Positions 1 through 6,247 of a stretch of DNA of 10,226 nt are shown piece by piece. The notes beneath the pieces are model-generated. The model saw only the letters and a list, made by a program, of their open reading frames with translations, did no database searches and was not told the DNA's origin. Both the position numbers and the translations under genes were made by a program. This DNA is from Alphaproteobacteria bacterium. GTDB lineage: Bacteria > Pseudomonadota > Alphaproteobacteria > Rs-D84. The stretch lies in the NCBI GenBank assembly GCA_017642625.1, contig JAGCOQ010000088.1, forward strand, positions 1-10,226, written 5' to 3'. Positions within the stretch are counted from its first letter, which is position 1. Each line of letters starts with the position of its first letter.

Positions 1-305
1 ATTTGGTATCCTTGGGGCAGGTCAGGGTAAAAATACTGTTTACGGGCAAACTTGCTTTTGTGTGATATTTCGGCGTTTATCCCTAAACCGAATTTAATCG
101 CTTGGTCGACACAGTAATCATTTAATACCGGCAACATACCCGGCATAGCCGCATCAACCATAGAAACCTGGGTGTTCGGGGCAACGGTCGGATTATAGTC
201 CGCGGATGCGCCACTGAACAATTTTGAATTGGATAAGACCTCTATATGAGTTTCCAACCCAACAACAACTTCCCATTCACCTGTTTTGCCTTTTATTGTA
301 AACAT
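1..305 (-). CDS. gatB: GatB, Asp/Glu-tRNA(Asn/Gln) amidotransferase subunit B, N-terminal part (cut by left window edge)
   Basis: GatB is the kinase/transamidase subunit of GatCAB. It phosphorylates the side chain of Glu-tRNA(Gln) or Asp-tRNA(Asn), which is then amidated with ammonia supplied by GatA. Only the first 101 residues are present; the frame is open to base 1. I translated it by hand from the ATG at 305. It shows the family N-terminus: [10 protein letters not shown] (11-20), [11 protein letters not shown] (24-34), [13 protein letters not shown] (50-62), then the [14 protein letters not shown] block (88-101). The start is supported by an AAGGA ribosome-binding site about 9 bases upstream and by the usual position of the WEVV motif. 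It is the last visible gene of the minus-strand gat cluster and is separated from the preceding ORF by a tRNA gene on the other strand. Identification is firm; the remaining three quarters or so of the protein are outside the window. Confidence 0.95.
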   Translation of the reverse strand, partial: MFTIKGKTGEWEVVVGLETHIEVLSNSKLFSGASADYNPTVAPNTQVSMVDAAMPGMLPVLNDYCVDQAIKFGLGINAEISHKSKFARKQYFYPDLPQGYQ

Positions 306-317
306 TTTTCTTTTTCC

Positions 318-346
318 TTGCTTTTTCGTTTTTCGTATCTTATTAT
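318..346 (+). promoter_or_regulatory. Putative promoter of tRNA-Phe
   Basis: TTGCTT (318-323) and TATTAT (341-346) are separated by exactly 17 bases and end 10 bases before the mature tRNA 5' end. The flanked form CCTTGCT resembles the -35 elements of the ruvX and pilus promoters in this window. It overlaps the leader of gatB on the opposite strand. Prediction from sequence only. Confidence 0.55.
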
Positions 347-356
347 GGCGTCCGTT

Positions 357-432
357 GGCTAGGTAGCTCAGTTGGTAGAGCAAGGGACTGAAAATCCCTG
401 TGTCAGCGGTTCGATTCCGTTCCTAGCCACCA
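357..432 (+). tRNA. tRNA-Phe (anticodon GAA), CCA encoded
   Basis: A complete cloverleaf can be folded by hand. The 7-bp acceptor stem GGCTAGG (357-363) pairs with CCTAGCC (422-428). The D stem is GCTC (366-369) with GAGC (378-381). The anticodon stem is AGGGA (383-387) with TCCCT (395-399), enclosing CTGAAAA with anticodon GAA at 390-392. The T stem is AGCGG (405-409) with CCGTT (417-421), including one G-T pair, around loop TTCGATT. Discriminator A429 is followed by an encoded CCA (430-432). It is 76 nt long, with GTTGGTA in the D loop. It decodes UUU/UUC. It lies on the plus strand between two minus-strand genes, only 5 bases from the stop codon of the neighbouring ORF. Confidence 0.97.
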
Positions 433-449
433 TTTTTTTACCTTTTTTT
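433..449 (+). terminator. T-rich tract after tRNA-Phe, possible terminator
   Basis: Seven T residues follow the encoded CCA directly, then ACC and seven more T. The tRNA acceptor/T-arm hairpin followed by this run could act as an intrinsic terminator on the plus strand. There is no separate GC-rich hairpin, so the call is tentative. The tract also contains the TAA stop (440-438) of the minus-strand ORF. Confidence 0.35.
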
Positions 450-905
450 CGTTATTAAATCATAATGTTTCCTTGTTTGAATTACTCTGCATTTTAACAT
501 TTGTTCCGCACGTGAATGAAGTACTTGTTGGGCGGCACCAAACATAGAATCTGGGGAAGAGTTTTTCAACTGTGTAAGCCCCGCATCCGTAATCGAATAT
601 AGAATAGCACTGTCTTCAAAATACGTAGCCGTAGGTGGAACTTCGCAGGGTTGTTTTCGTAAAAAACCCGCCGATTCTTGGGCGCCTAAACAATAATCCA
701 TTAGTGATATCCAACGTTTGCGGTATACAGAATACATGTGCAAAGCAAAGTTTGTATCTATTTTGGATTTCTTCTTTTGCTTCTCTTCCCAAAGTGCACC
801 AGCAACCATGTGTTTTAGGTCAAATAAAGTAAGCGAGCCGTTTTTTAGCAATTGTTTATAAATATTTGTAATTATAAAGTTGCTTAATTCGCGATACGGA
901 TTCAT
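438..905 (-). CDS. Hypothetical protein, 155 aa, coupled to gatA
   Basis: I do not recognise this protein. I place the start at the ATG at 905 rather than the longer in-frame option at 959. It lies one base after the gatA stop codon and uses a GGGGA ribosome-binding site formed by the last gatA codons; the longer start would overlap gatA by about 50 bases. The 155-residue product is soluble, basic and probably helical, with a lysine-rich stretch (EEKQKKKSKID, 40-50) and a basic C-terminus. It contains AILYSITDAGLTQL, which resembles the strand/turn segment of winged-helix proteins (typically Y-x-L-T-x-x-G), so a nucleic-acid-binding fold is possible but unproven. There is no signal peptide, membrane segment or obvious catalytic motif. 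It is the fourth gene from gatC and probably shares its transcript. Confidence 0.75.
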   Translation of the reverse strand: MNPYRELSNFIITNIYKQLLKNGSLTLFDLKHMVAGALWEEKQKKKSKIDTNFALHMYSVYRKRWISLMDYCLGAQESAGFLRKQPCEVPPTATYFEDSAILYSITDAGLTQLKNSSPDSMFGAAQQVLHSRAEQMLKCRVIQTRKHYDLITKKR

Positions 906-906
906 T

Positions 907-2373
907 TTATTTCCCCATAATTTTTGTTGGGCGATTATCAACGCCGGCGAATTGTTCAATGTGTTTTGCCAACTGCATCACGCGCAAATCGTCAAAACGA
1001 TTTCCAACAACCTGCATGCCCAATGGCAGACCGTTCGTGGCCAAACCCGCAGGGACGCTGCATGCCGGTATGCCCGCCAAATTCATTGCGACGGTAAACA
1101 TGTCCAACGCATAATATTCCAATGGTGTCAGGTCTGCATCCAAAGGTTGTGCGGTTCCCGCACTTGTTGGGCAAACAATCAAATCACATTGTTTAAATGC
1201 AGCATTAAAACTGTCCGCAATCATGCGACGAACGCGTGCAGCCTGCATAAAATAAACTTCATATGATTCACTGGACAACACAGCTGTTCCAACAATCATA
1301 CGGCGTTGCACTTCGGTGCCAAATCCCGCGGCGCGTGTTTTCTTATATGTATCGATTAAATCGCTGCCTTCGACACGCAATCCATAGCGCATACCATCAT
1401 AACGGGCAAGGTTAGATGACGCTTCGGCTGGGGCAATAATGTAGTATGCCGCCAATGCATCCAAAATGTTTGGAATAGATACTTCGACGATTTCAGCGCC
1501 CGCCGATTTCAAATCGGCAATACGGTCGTTGAATAATTTTTTCATATCGTCAGAAATCGCAACATCATTCAATTCACGAATAACACCAACGCGTAATTTT
1601 TTGCCGTTTCCTAAAATTGGGTCAAGCGGTGTATGTGCATTAAATCCGGCATCTTCACTGGTTGAATCCTTGGGATCATGACCCGCCATAACCGATAACA
1701 TAAGTGCTGCATCGTCAACGGTGCGTGCGATTGCCCCTGGGGTATCTAAACTTGACGCGAATGCAACACAGCCCCAACGAGAGCACAAACCGTATGTTGG
1801 TTTCATACCAACCAGACCAGTAATCGCAGATGGGAAACGAATTGAACCACCGGTGTCGGTTCCCGTCGCGCCCATACACAAACCACCCGCCACCGCAGAT
1901 GTAGAACCGCCCGAAGAACCGCCAGCGGTCAATTTTCTTTCTAATTGCCATGGGTTAACCGGTGCGCCGAAATAAGATGTCTTGCTGAATGTTCCCATTG
2001 CGAATTCATCCAAATTAGTTTTGCCCAACAGAACAGAACCAGAATCAATGAATTTTTGTGAAACAGTGGATTCGTATTCTGGGACAAAGTTTTCAAGCAT
2101 TCGGGACGCCGCCGTTGTGCGAATACCACGTGTGGCAAATAAATCCTTCATACCGATTGGAATCCCCTCAAGTGCGCGTGCGGTGCCATCGGCATAGTGT
2201 TTATCTGCGGCCTCGGCATCCGCTAGTGCGCGTTCAGGGGTGCGTGTGATATAGCAATTTAATTCGTCGCCATATTTTTCAATACGATCAATATATGCAC
2301 GCGTCAATTCGGTTGCGCTTATTTCACCGCTTTTTAATTTTTCCAATGCTTCGTGTATTGTTAAATCAATCAT
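907..2373 (-). CDS. gatA: GatA, Asp/Glu-tRNA(Asn/Gln) amidotransferase subunit A
   Basis: GatA is the glutaminase subunit of GatCAB. It hydrolyses glutamine and channels ammonia to GatB, which amidates Glu-tRNA(Gln) and/or Asp-tRNA(Asn). The 488-residue product is full length for the family and is an amidase-signature enzyme. Its Lys-cisSer-Ser triad can be assigned: Lys76 in GMKDLF, Ser153 in AGGSSGGS (150-157), and nucleophile Ser177 in TDTGGSIRFP (172-181). The spacing of 24 between the two serines matches other amidase-signature enzymes. Other family blocks are LLGKTNLDEFAMG (115-127), GMKPTYGLCSRWG in the middle, and GLPLGMQVVG near the C-terminus. The ATG at 2373 follows an AGGAAGAG ribosome-binding site, 22 bases after the upstream ORF stop. 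It is preceded by two unrecognised ORFs that separate it from gatC, and its last codons carry the ribosome-binding site of the next ORF. Confidence 0.98.
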   Translation of the reverse strand: MIDLTIHEALEKLKSGEISATELTRAYIDRIEKYGDELNCYITRTPERALADAEAADKHYADGTARALEGIPIGMKDLFATRGIRTTAASRMLENFVPEYESTVSQKFIDSGSVLLGKTNLDEFAMGTFSKTSYFGAPVNPWQLERKLTAGGSSGGSTSAVAGGLCMGATGTDTGGSIRFPSAITGLVGMKPTYGLCSRWGCVAFASSLDTPGAIARTVDDAALMLSVMAGHDPKDSTSEDAGFNAHTPLDPILGNGKKLRVGVIRELNDVAISDDMKKLFNDRIADLKSAGAEIVEVSIPNILDALAAYYIIAPAEASSNLARYDGMRYGLRVEGSDLIDTYKKTRAAGFGTEVQRRMIVGTAVLSSESYEVYFMQAARVRRMIADSFNAAFKQCDLIVCPTSAGTAQPLDADLTPLEYYALDMFTVAMNLAGIPACSVPAGLATNGLPLGMQVVGNRFDDLRVMQLAKHIEQFAGVDNRPTKIMGK

Positions 2374-2395
2374 TTGCTCTTCCTATCTTTTATGA

Positions 2396-3043
2396 TTAAA
2401 AAGGTTCGTATTCCCGATCAAATTTTCTTATTAATGCCGATAATGTTGGATGTTTTTCCAAATGTTTCTGAAACCGCTTTCTTGCTCTTTCAGCAATATC
2501 CTTACTTTTTTCTAATTCTCTTATTAATACCGATAATACCGGATTTTTTTCCAGATCTTTTTTGATTTTCTCTCTTACTGCTTTGGCATAATATCTATTT
2601 TTTAATACAACTTCATATTCTTGATAGAGTTCGTCGGCCAAAAATGGTTCCGAGTTTAGTATCATCGAATATACGGGTTTATCAATCATACCAATGATTG
2701 TTTTACCGTCGTCTCCATATTTTTTTAATTTTCGTTTCGCAGTATTGGAACGTAACGGTTTACCACGACGTGCGATATTTGTCGCAATCAGAAACAGTGC
2801 CGCCCATTTTGCTTGGACAATTTGATATGCTCGATCATACTTGGCATATATTTCGGCAACTGTTTCATCGAATTCTTGGTCGTTATCGGTAAATCTAGAG
2901 TAATTATAATCATAGTGTTCATCACCAATGCCGTAAGATTGCTGTGCAGCAGCAATTTCCTTGTCTCTTTGGACATCAAGCTCATTCCGTTGCTGTGTTA
3001 ATTTGTTCAGTTGCTCAAGAACTTCTGGTGATATATTTCTCAT
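2396..3043 (-). CDS. Hypothetical helical protein with a C-terminal 31-residue tandem repeat, 215 aa
   Basis: I do not recognise this protein. The start is set at the ATG at 3043, preceded by AGAGG about 8 bases upstream; that ribosome-binding site overlaps the stop codon of the previous ORF. An in-frame ATG at 3067 would give 8 more residues but lies inside the upstream gene. The N-terminal 35 residues are probably coiled coil (SPEVLEQLNKLTQQRNELDV). An acidic, tyrosine-rich stretch follows (38-75), then AKWAALFLIATNIARRG (78-94), amphipathic rather than clearly membrane-spanning. The C-terminus carries two copies of a K-x-LEK-x-P-x-LS-x-LIR unit (162-177 and 193-208), exactly 31 residues apart. 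The protein is highly charged and likely cytoplasmic. It sits between an equally unknown ORF and gatA, apparently cotranscribed with both. Confidence 0.75.
   Translation of the reverse strand: MRNISPEVLEQLNKLTQQRNELDVQRDKEIAAAQQSYGIGDEHYDYNYSRFTDNDQEFDETVAEIYAKYDRAYQIVQAKWAALFLIATNIARRGKPLRSNTAKRKLKKYGDDGKTIIGMIDKPVYSMILNSEPFLADELYQEYEVVLKNRYYAKAVREKIKKDLEKNPVLSVLIRELEKSKDIAERARKRFQKHLEKHPTLSALIRKFDREYEPF
2428..2563 (-). repeat. In-frame imperfect direct repeat inside the hypothetical ORF
   Basis: Two 43-base units, 2428-2470 and 2521-2563, match at about 34 of 43 positions and are offset by 93 bases, exactly 31 codons. They encode the two PxLSxLIR segments near the C-terminus. The conservation at DNA as well as protein level suggests a fairly recent internal duplication. 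Confidence 0.7.
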
Positions 3044-3047
3044 TTGT

Positions 3048-3668
3048 TTACCTCTGTGTGGTTCCATATATTTCAGGTAATATTAGTGCCAAAATCTTGC
3101 GCATATCTGCATCGATGCATTCACCGGCACACGAAAATTTACGACACAGTTTCTGTTTTGTTTCATCTGATGGCTCATCCATCCAATCTGTGCATTTTGT
3201 TTTCATATTGAATTCGGTTATCAATACAAAGGTGCCGTTATCCAACATAGATTCAATCGCCCTTATGCATGAGTGTGGTTCGGGTTCCATGGTTTTTGCT
3301 AAATTCGTAAGATTTTGAATAGTAGTATAGCCATCCCTAATGTGCAGAAACCGACCATTTAGCGAAACGATATTCTTGCTTGTTTGTGATGCTGTGTATT
3401 CTTCTTCTTCAACAAATGATTCAACATAAGATATCACTGCTACTGTTTTTTCCGGTTGTTTAGGCGTTTCCTTTGGTGTTTTTGTTTCAACTTTCTCCGC
3501 ATGCTTTTTTTTCTTGATACTTGACAACAACAGTTGATTAAGTGTCGCCTTTGTTCCTTTCGGCGTTTGGGACAGTGGGTATTGCACAAACGGCGTGCGA
3601 CTTGTATACGGTTTCGTGCGCGGTATTTTGTTTGATGGGTAAAAAGTTATTTTGTGTGCTTTGCTCAT
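3048..3668 (-). CDS. Hypothetical protein, 206 aa, low-complexity N-terminal half and cysteine-containing C-terminal half
   Basis: I do not recognise this protein. The ATG at 3668 lies 2 bases after the gatC stop, with GGTGA as ribosome-binding site inside the last gatC codons. The first ~75 residues are basic, Pro/Thr/Lys-rich and probably disordered (KKKK at 52-55, then repeated TPKET/PKQP). A glutamate run follows (EEEE 87-90). Residues ~99-206 look folded and carry five cysteines at 134, 159, 175, 180 and 184; the last three form C-x4-C-x3-C, which might bind a metal, though no known zinc-finger pattern is met. There is no signal peptide or membrane helix. Its last codons supply the ribosome-binding site of the next ORF, so the two are probably made together. 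It occupies the position directly after gatC. Confidence 0.72.
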   Translation of the reverse strand: MSKAHKITFYPSNKIPRTKPYTSRTPFVQYPLSQTPKGTKATLNQLLLSSIKKKKHAEKVETKTPKETPKQPEKTVAVISYVESFVEEEEYTASQTSKNIVSLNGRFLHIRDGYTTIQNLTNLAKTMEPEPHSCIRAIESMLDNGTFVLITEFNMKTKCTDWMDEPSDETKQKLCRKFSCAGECIDADMRKILALILPEIYGTTQR

Positions 3669-3670
3669 AC

Positions 3671-3967
3671 TTATTCACCATCCATAACCTTTGGCACCGC
3701 GAAATAGCCACGTGATACACCGGCATTATCAGGTGTGTTCTTTAAAATATCTGCACGTGGAGCGTTGTCGGTTACGACATCAGCTCGACGTGGCAGGTCG
3801 TGTGATGCCGGATTCAACATTGGTTCAACCCCAGTTGTGTCAATTTTCTGTAATTTATCCAACCAATCAATAACGGAATCAATGTCCATAGATGCCAATT
3901 TTTCATCCGGAATATCTATGTGAATAAGGTCCGCAAATTTATGTAATTGTTCCTTGCTAAATGCCAT
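3671..3967 (-). CDS. gatC: GatC, Asp/Glu-tRNA(Asn/Gln) amidotransferase subunit C
   Basis: GatC is the small subunit that wraps around GatA and stabilises the GatA-GatB complex. The 98-residue product has the usual family length. Typical features are the N-terminal helical segment (SKEQLHKFADLIHIDI), LDKLQKIDTTGVEPM (36-50), an LPRRADVVTD block, ILKNTP, and the terminal YFAVPKVMDGE. I chose the ATG at 3967, not the longer frame start at 4006. MAFSKEQ matches the family N-terminus, an AGGA ribosome-binding site sits about 7 bases upstream, and the extra residues would overlap the promoter. It is the first gene of the gat cluster and divergent from ruvX, with only 38 bases between the two start codons. 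Confidence 0.95.
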   Translation of the reverse strand: MAFSKEQLHKFADLIHIDIPDEKLASMDIDSVIDWLDKLQKIDTTGVEPMLNPASHDLPRRADVVTDNAPRADILKNTPDNAGVSRGYFAVPKVMDGE

Positions 3968-3982
3968 TTTACATCCTATTAT
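3954..3982 (+). promoter_or_regulatory. Putative ruvX promoter
   Basis: TTGCTA (3954-3959) and TATTAT (3977-3982) are spaced by exactly 17 bases and lie 23 bases before the ruvX start. The -35 element falls inside the 5' end of gatC. The arrangement is nearly the same as the tRNA-Phe promoter (CCTTGCT, 17 bases, TATTAT). Prediction only. Confidence 0.5.
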
Positions 3983-3997
3983 TAAGTCCAGAGGTTG

Positions 3998-4025
3998 ATT
4001 ATACAATGATTATGCCCGATTTCAA
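3998..4025 (-). promoter_or_regulatory. Putative gatC operon promoter, inside the 5' end of ruvX
   Basis: Read on the minus strand, TTGAAA (4025-4020) and a perfect TATAAT (4003-3998) are separated by 16 bases. A start near 3991 would give a leader of roughly 24 bases before the gatC ATG, including its AGGA ribosome-binding site. The -35 element is within ruvX codons 5-7 and the -10 abuts the ruvX ATG, so it overlaps the opposing ruvX signals. Prediction only. Confidence 0.6.
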
Positions 4026-4443
4026 GGATTTTCCGCGCGTGGGGCGCATTATTGGGTTTGACTGGGGCGCACGGCGCACAGGTGTTGCCATTTCTGATGA
4101 AAAGCGCGATTTTACCTTTGTTCGTCCGCCGATTGTTGGTGGCGATATGGCAAAAGAAATGGCTGATTTAGCGGTTGCCGAACGGGTCGTTGGAATCGTG
4201 GTGGGGTTGCCCCTGCGGACAGACGGCACTGAATCAGAAACAACGAAGACGGTTCGTGAAGTAGTGGGGCAGGTCGCAAAATATATTGATTTACCAATTT
4301 GCTTTTTGGATGAAACTTTGACCAGCGCCAGTGCCAGTGAAGAAATAAAATTACGGACGGTAAAAGAAGTGAAAGAAAAACTGGATTCCGAATCTGCTCG
4401 AATAATTTTGGAAAACGCAATTTCGGTTATAAACAGACTGTAA
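4006..4443 (+). CDS. ruvX: RuvX/YqgF, RNase H-fold nuclease (pre-16S rRNA processing / Holliday-junction-resolvase-like)
   Basis: RuvX (YqgF) proteins have an RNase H-like fold and are implicated in 5' maturation of 16S rRNA; they were earlier proposed as Holliday junction resolvases. The 145-residue product has the normal length. Visible motifs are GFDWGARRTGVAISD (17-31, first catalytic Asp at 19), VVGLPLRTDGTES (65-77), FLDETLTSASA (100-110, Asp102), and LDSESARIILE (126-136, Asp127). The central motif reads DETLTS where DERxTT is usual, so the family arginine is replaced by threonine; the acidic residues remain. I use the ATG at 4006, preceded by GAGG at 3991-3994. The longer frame to 3961 overlaps gatC, and the ATG at 4012 is too far from the ribosome-binding site. 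It stands alone on the plus strand and ends at a bidirectional terminator. Confidence 0.95.
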   Translation: MIMPDFKDFPRVGRIIGFDWGARRTGVAISDEKRDFTFVRPPIVGGDMAKEMADLAVAERVVGIVVGLPLRTDGTESETTKTVREVVGQVAKYIDLPICFLDETLTSASASEEIKLRTVKEVKEKLDSESARIILENAISVINRL

Positions 4444-4451
4444 AAATAGGG

Positions 4452-4502
4452 TATAAAAAAACGCGCTATGTGCAGGAACAAAAGCACATAGCGCATTTTT
4501 AT
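4452..4502. terminator. Strong bidirectional intrinsic terminator between ruvX and the AI-2E permease
   Basis: A perfect 11-bp stem pairs GCGCTATGTGC (4463-4473) with GCACATAGCGC (4484-4494) around a 10-base loop. It is followed by ATTTTTATTTTA on the plus strand and preceded by TATAAAAAAAC, which gives a T tract on the minus strand. It lies between the converging stops of ruvX (4443) and the permease gene (4509), so it can serve both transcripts. Confidence 0.9.
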
Positions 4503-4508
4503 TTTATG

Positions 4509-5546
4509 TTATTCTTCGTCGCCACGAATGTCTGGTATGTTTCCATTTGCGGATAGTAATACGGCAATTGGACGCGTTGAATCAAACTGGGCAGTTATGA
4601 TGAATATAATCATCAACAATGGAACACTTAGGAACATTCCGACCACACCCCATATCATTCCCCAAAATACCAAGTTTATTAAAATGGCAAGTGTGGAAAG
4701 GTTTAACGCTTTGCCGGTCAGTTTCGGATCCAATATATTGCCGAACAATATTTCAAGACCAATCAAACCGATTGCGGTGATGACCGCCAGTTCAACAGAT
4801 GGACCGGTTGCCAACGCAAACAATATTGGTAATGCGCATGCCATAATTGAACCAAGTGTTGGAATGTAATTCAGTATAAATATCATAAACGCCCATGCAC
4901 CCGCGAATTCCAATCCAATTACACGCAACAAAATATATGCACTTAATCCAGTCAGCCCAGAAATAATCGTTTTCATGAACAGATAACGTTTCATGTTTTT
5001 ATCAACACTTTCGATAATATATGCATATTTCTTGGATTGACGTTTGTTTGCAAACAGGTTTTTGATTTTGTTTCTGAATGTTTCTTGTTCGAAAAACAGA
5101 AACAAAATGTAAATTATAATCATACCGACAGATGCAGCAATGCCCGCGGCGGATGCACCAACCGTTGCAGCAATCTGGGCAAAGTTTGGTAACAGGTTTG
5201 TATCCAACGATATTCCCAAAGAGCCGGATAAATAGTTCACAGCCGACAACAATTTATCCTGTAATACCGGCAGTGCCGTTTGCAGTTGTGCGAACATTGG
5301 TCGAATATGTGTTGCAAATAAATAGAAAATGAAACAGATTGCACCAATGGATAAAATGCGTGATATCCAATCAAACACATGTGCCATGGGTGTTTTACCC
5401 TTATAGGTTGGCATAAACTGTCTGAACCCGTCGGCAATAACATTCATCATATACCACAAAAACAGCGCGACCAAGAATGGTATAAATATAGAACGCGCCA
5501 ACCACAAGAAGCCCAGCAATAATAAAAAGAATATCATTGTGTGCAT
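4509..5546 (-). CDS. AI-2E family transporter (PerM/YdiK/TqsA-type membrane protein)
   Basis: This is an inner-membrane permease of the AI-2E transporter family, which includes TqsA and YdiK of E. coli; the substrate cannot be read from sequence, and many members have nothing to do with autoinducer-2. The 345-residue product is typical in size. Hydrophobic segments lie at about 4-36 (a double helix), 63-80, 124-152, 190-210, 213-226, 236-247, 252-272 and 285-318. The soluble domain between the second and third groups is present. Family hallmarks are NYIPTLGSI (226-234), GNILDPKLTGKALNLS (269-284) and FWGMIWGVVGMFLSVPL (294-310). The ATG at 5546 is one base after the sufC stop, with GGAGG taken from the last sufC codons, so translation is probably coupled to sufC. 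It is last in the suf operon, before a strong terminator. Its link to Fe-S assembly is unknown. Confidence 0.88.
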   Translation of the reverse strand: MHTMIFFLLLLGFLWLARSIFIPFLVALFLWYMMNVIADGFRQFMPTYKGKTPMAHVFDWISRILSIGAICFIFYLFATHIRPMFAQLQTALPVLQDKLLSAVNYLSGSLGISLDTNLLPNFAQIAATVGASAAGIAASVGMIIIYILFLFFEQETFRNKIKNLFANKRQSKKYAYIIESVDKNMKRYLFMKTIISGLTGLSAYILLRVIGLEFAGAWAFMIFILNYIPTLGSIMACALPILFALATGPSVELAVITAIGLIGLEILFGNILDPKLTGKALNLSTLAILINLVFWGMIWGVVGMFLSVPLLMIIFIITAQFDSTRPIAVLLSANGNIPDIRGDEE

Positions 5547-5547
5547 T

Positions 5548-6225
5548 TTACCCTCCTATTATTTTTCCATTTTTTAGTTTTGTTTCGTGTGTCGGTTTAA
5601 CCATTTTTGTAAATTGCGATTGATGCGATATAAATAAAAACGTCGTATCTTTCATTTCCGCAATTACACCGGCAATTTGTTTTTGTGTGTCGATATCAGC
5701 ACCAGAATCAGGTTCATCTAAAATCGCAAGTTTCGGTTTGGTCATAATCAGTTGCAACAACATTAAGCGTTTGCGTTCGCCACCCGAAAAGCCGACATTG
5801 ATTCCACGATTCAACCAATCTTTTGGAATGTTTAATTTTTCGCGTGCAGATTCAAGTTCGGTTAAGAATTCACCCATCGACAAATCGCGACCTGTATCAA
5901 AATGGCGGTGTGCAATACACGAATGTTTAAGAAAACTTAACACCGTCAACCCCGGTATTTCAGGAACATTTTGTGAACCAACAAATATGCCCAGCAGTGC
6001 ACGCGTCGTTGTGTTTTTATCTAAAATATTTTGCCGATTGAAAATTATTTTTCCGGAATCAACAGTATATTCAGGATTGCCCGCAATCGTTTGGACCAGT
6101 GTTGATTTACCCGAACCGTTTGGTCCCGACAACAAATGGCGCGCACCACGTGGAATGCGTAAGTTAATGTCGTGCAATAATTCGCGACCATCCATTGATA
6201 CACAAAGATTTTTTATTTCCAACAT
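5548..6225 (-). CDS. sufC: SufC, Fe-S cluster assembly ATPase
   Basis: SufC is the cytosolic ABC-type ATPase that binds SufB (and SufD where present) and drives Fe-S cluster assembly on the scaffold. The 225-residue product is somewhat shorter than the usual ~250. It shows MLEIKNL at the start, Walker A GPNGSGKST (34-42), a Q-loop in GSQNVPEIPG (83-92) with the family's EIPG, signature GFSGGERKR (145-153), Walker B LAILDEPDSG (167-175, Glu171), D-loop SGAD in place of the common SGLD, and switch histidine His201 in FISHQ. It lies 22 bases after sufB. The ATG at 6225 fits the family N-terminus but has only a weak GGA ribosome-binding site. A stronger AAAGG precedes an out-of-frame ATG at 6236 that opens a 7-codon ORF ending inside sufC. 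Confidence 0.95.
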   Translation of the reverse strand: MLEIKNLCVSMDGRELLHDINLRIPRGARHLLSGPNGSGKSTLVQTIAGNPEYTVDSGKIIFNRQNILDKNTTTRALLGIFVGSQNVPEIPGLTVLSFLKHSCIAHRHFDTGRDLSMGEFLTELESAREKLNIPKDWLNRGINVGFSGGERKRLMLLQLIMTKPKLAILDEPDSGADIDTQKQIAGVIAEMKDTTFLFISHQSQFTKMVKPTHETKLKNGKIIGG

Positions 6226-6247
6226 AGTTTGTCCATTTACCTTTATC

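Noticed and set aside
433..905. Integrated element using tRNA-Phe as attachment site
   Set aside because: The tRNA is intact, no integrase gene is nearby, and no repeat of the tRNA 3' end is seen in the window; flanking genes are core gat genes.
880..1266. Plus-strand open frame across the gatA 3' end
   Set aside because: Antisense to well-conserved gatA sequence, with no ribosome-binding site or recognisable protein.
3999..4496. Long minus-strand open frame opposite ruvX
   Set aside because: It is the antisense shadow of ruvX, runs through the terminator, and has no ribosome-binding site or family resemblance.
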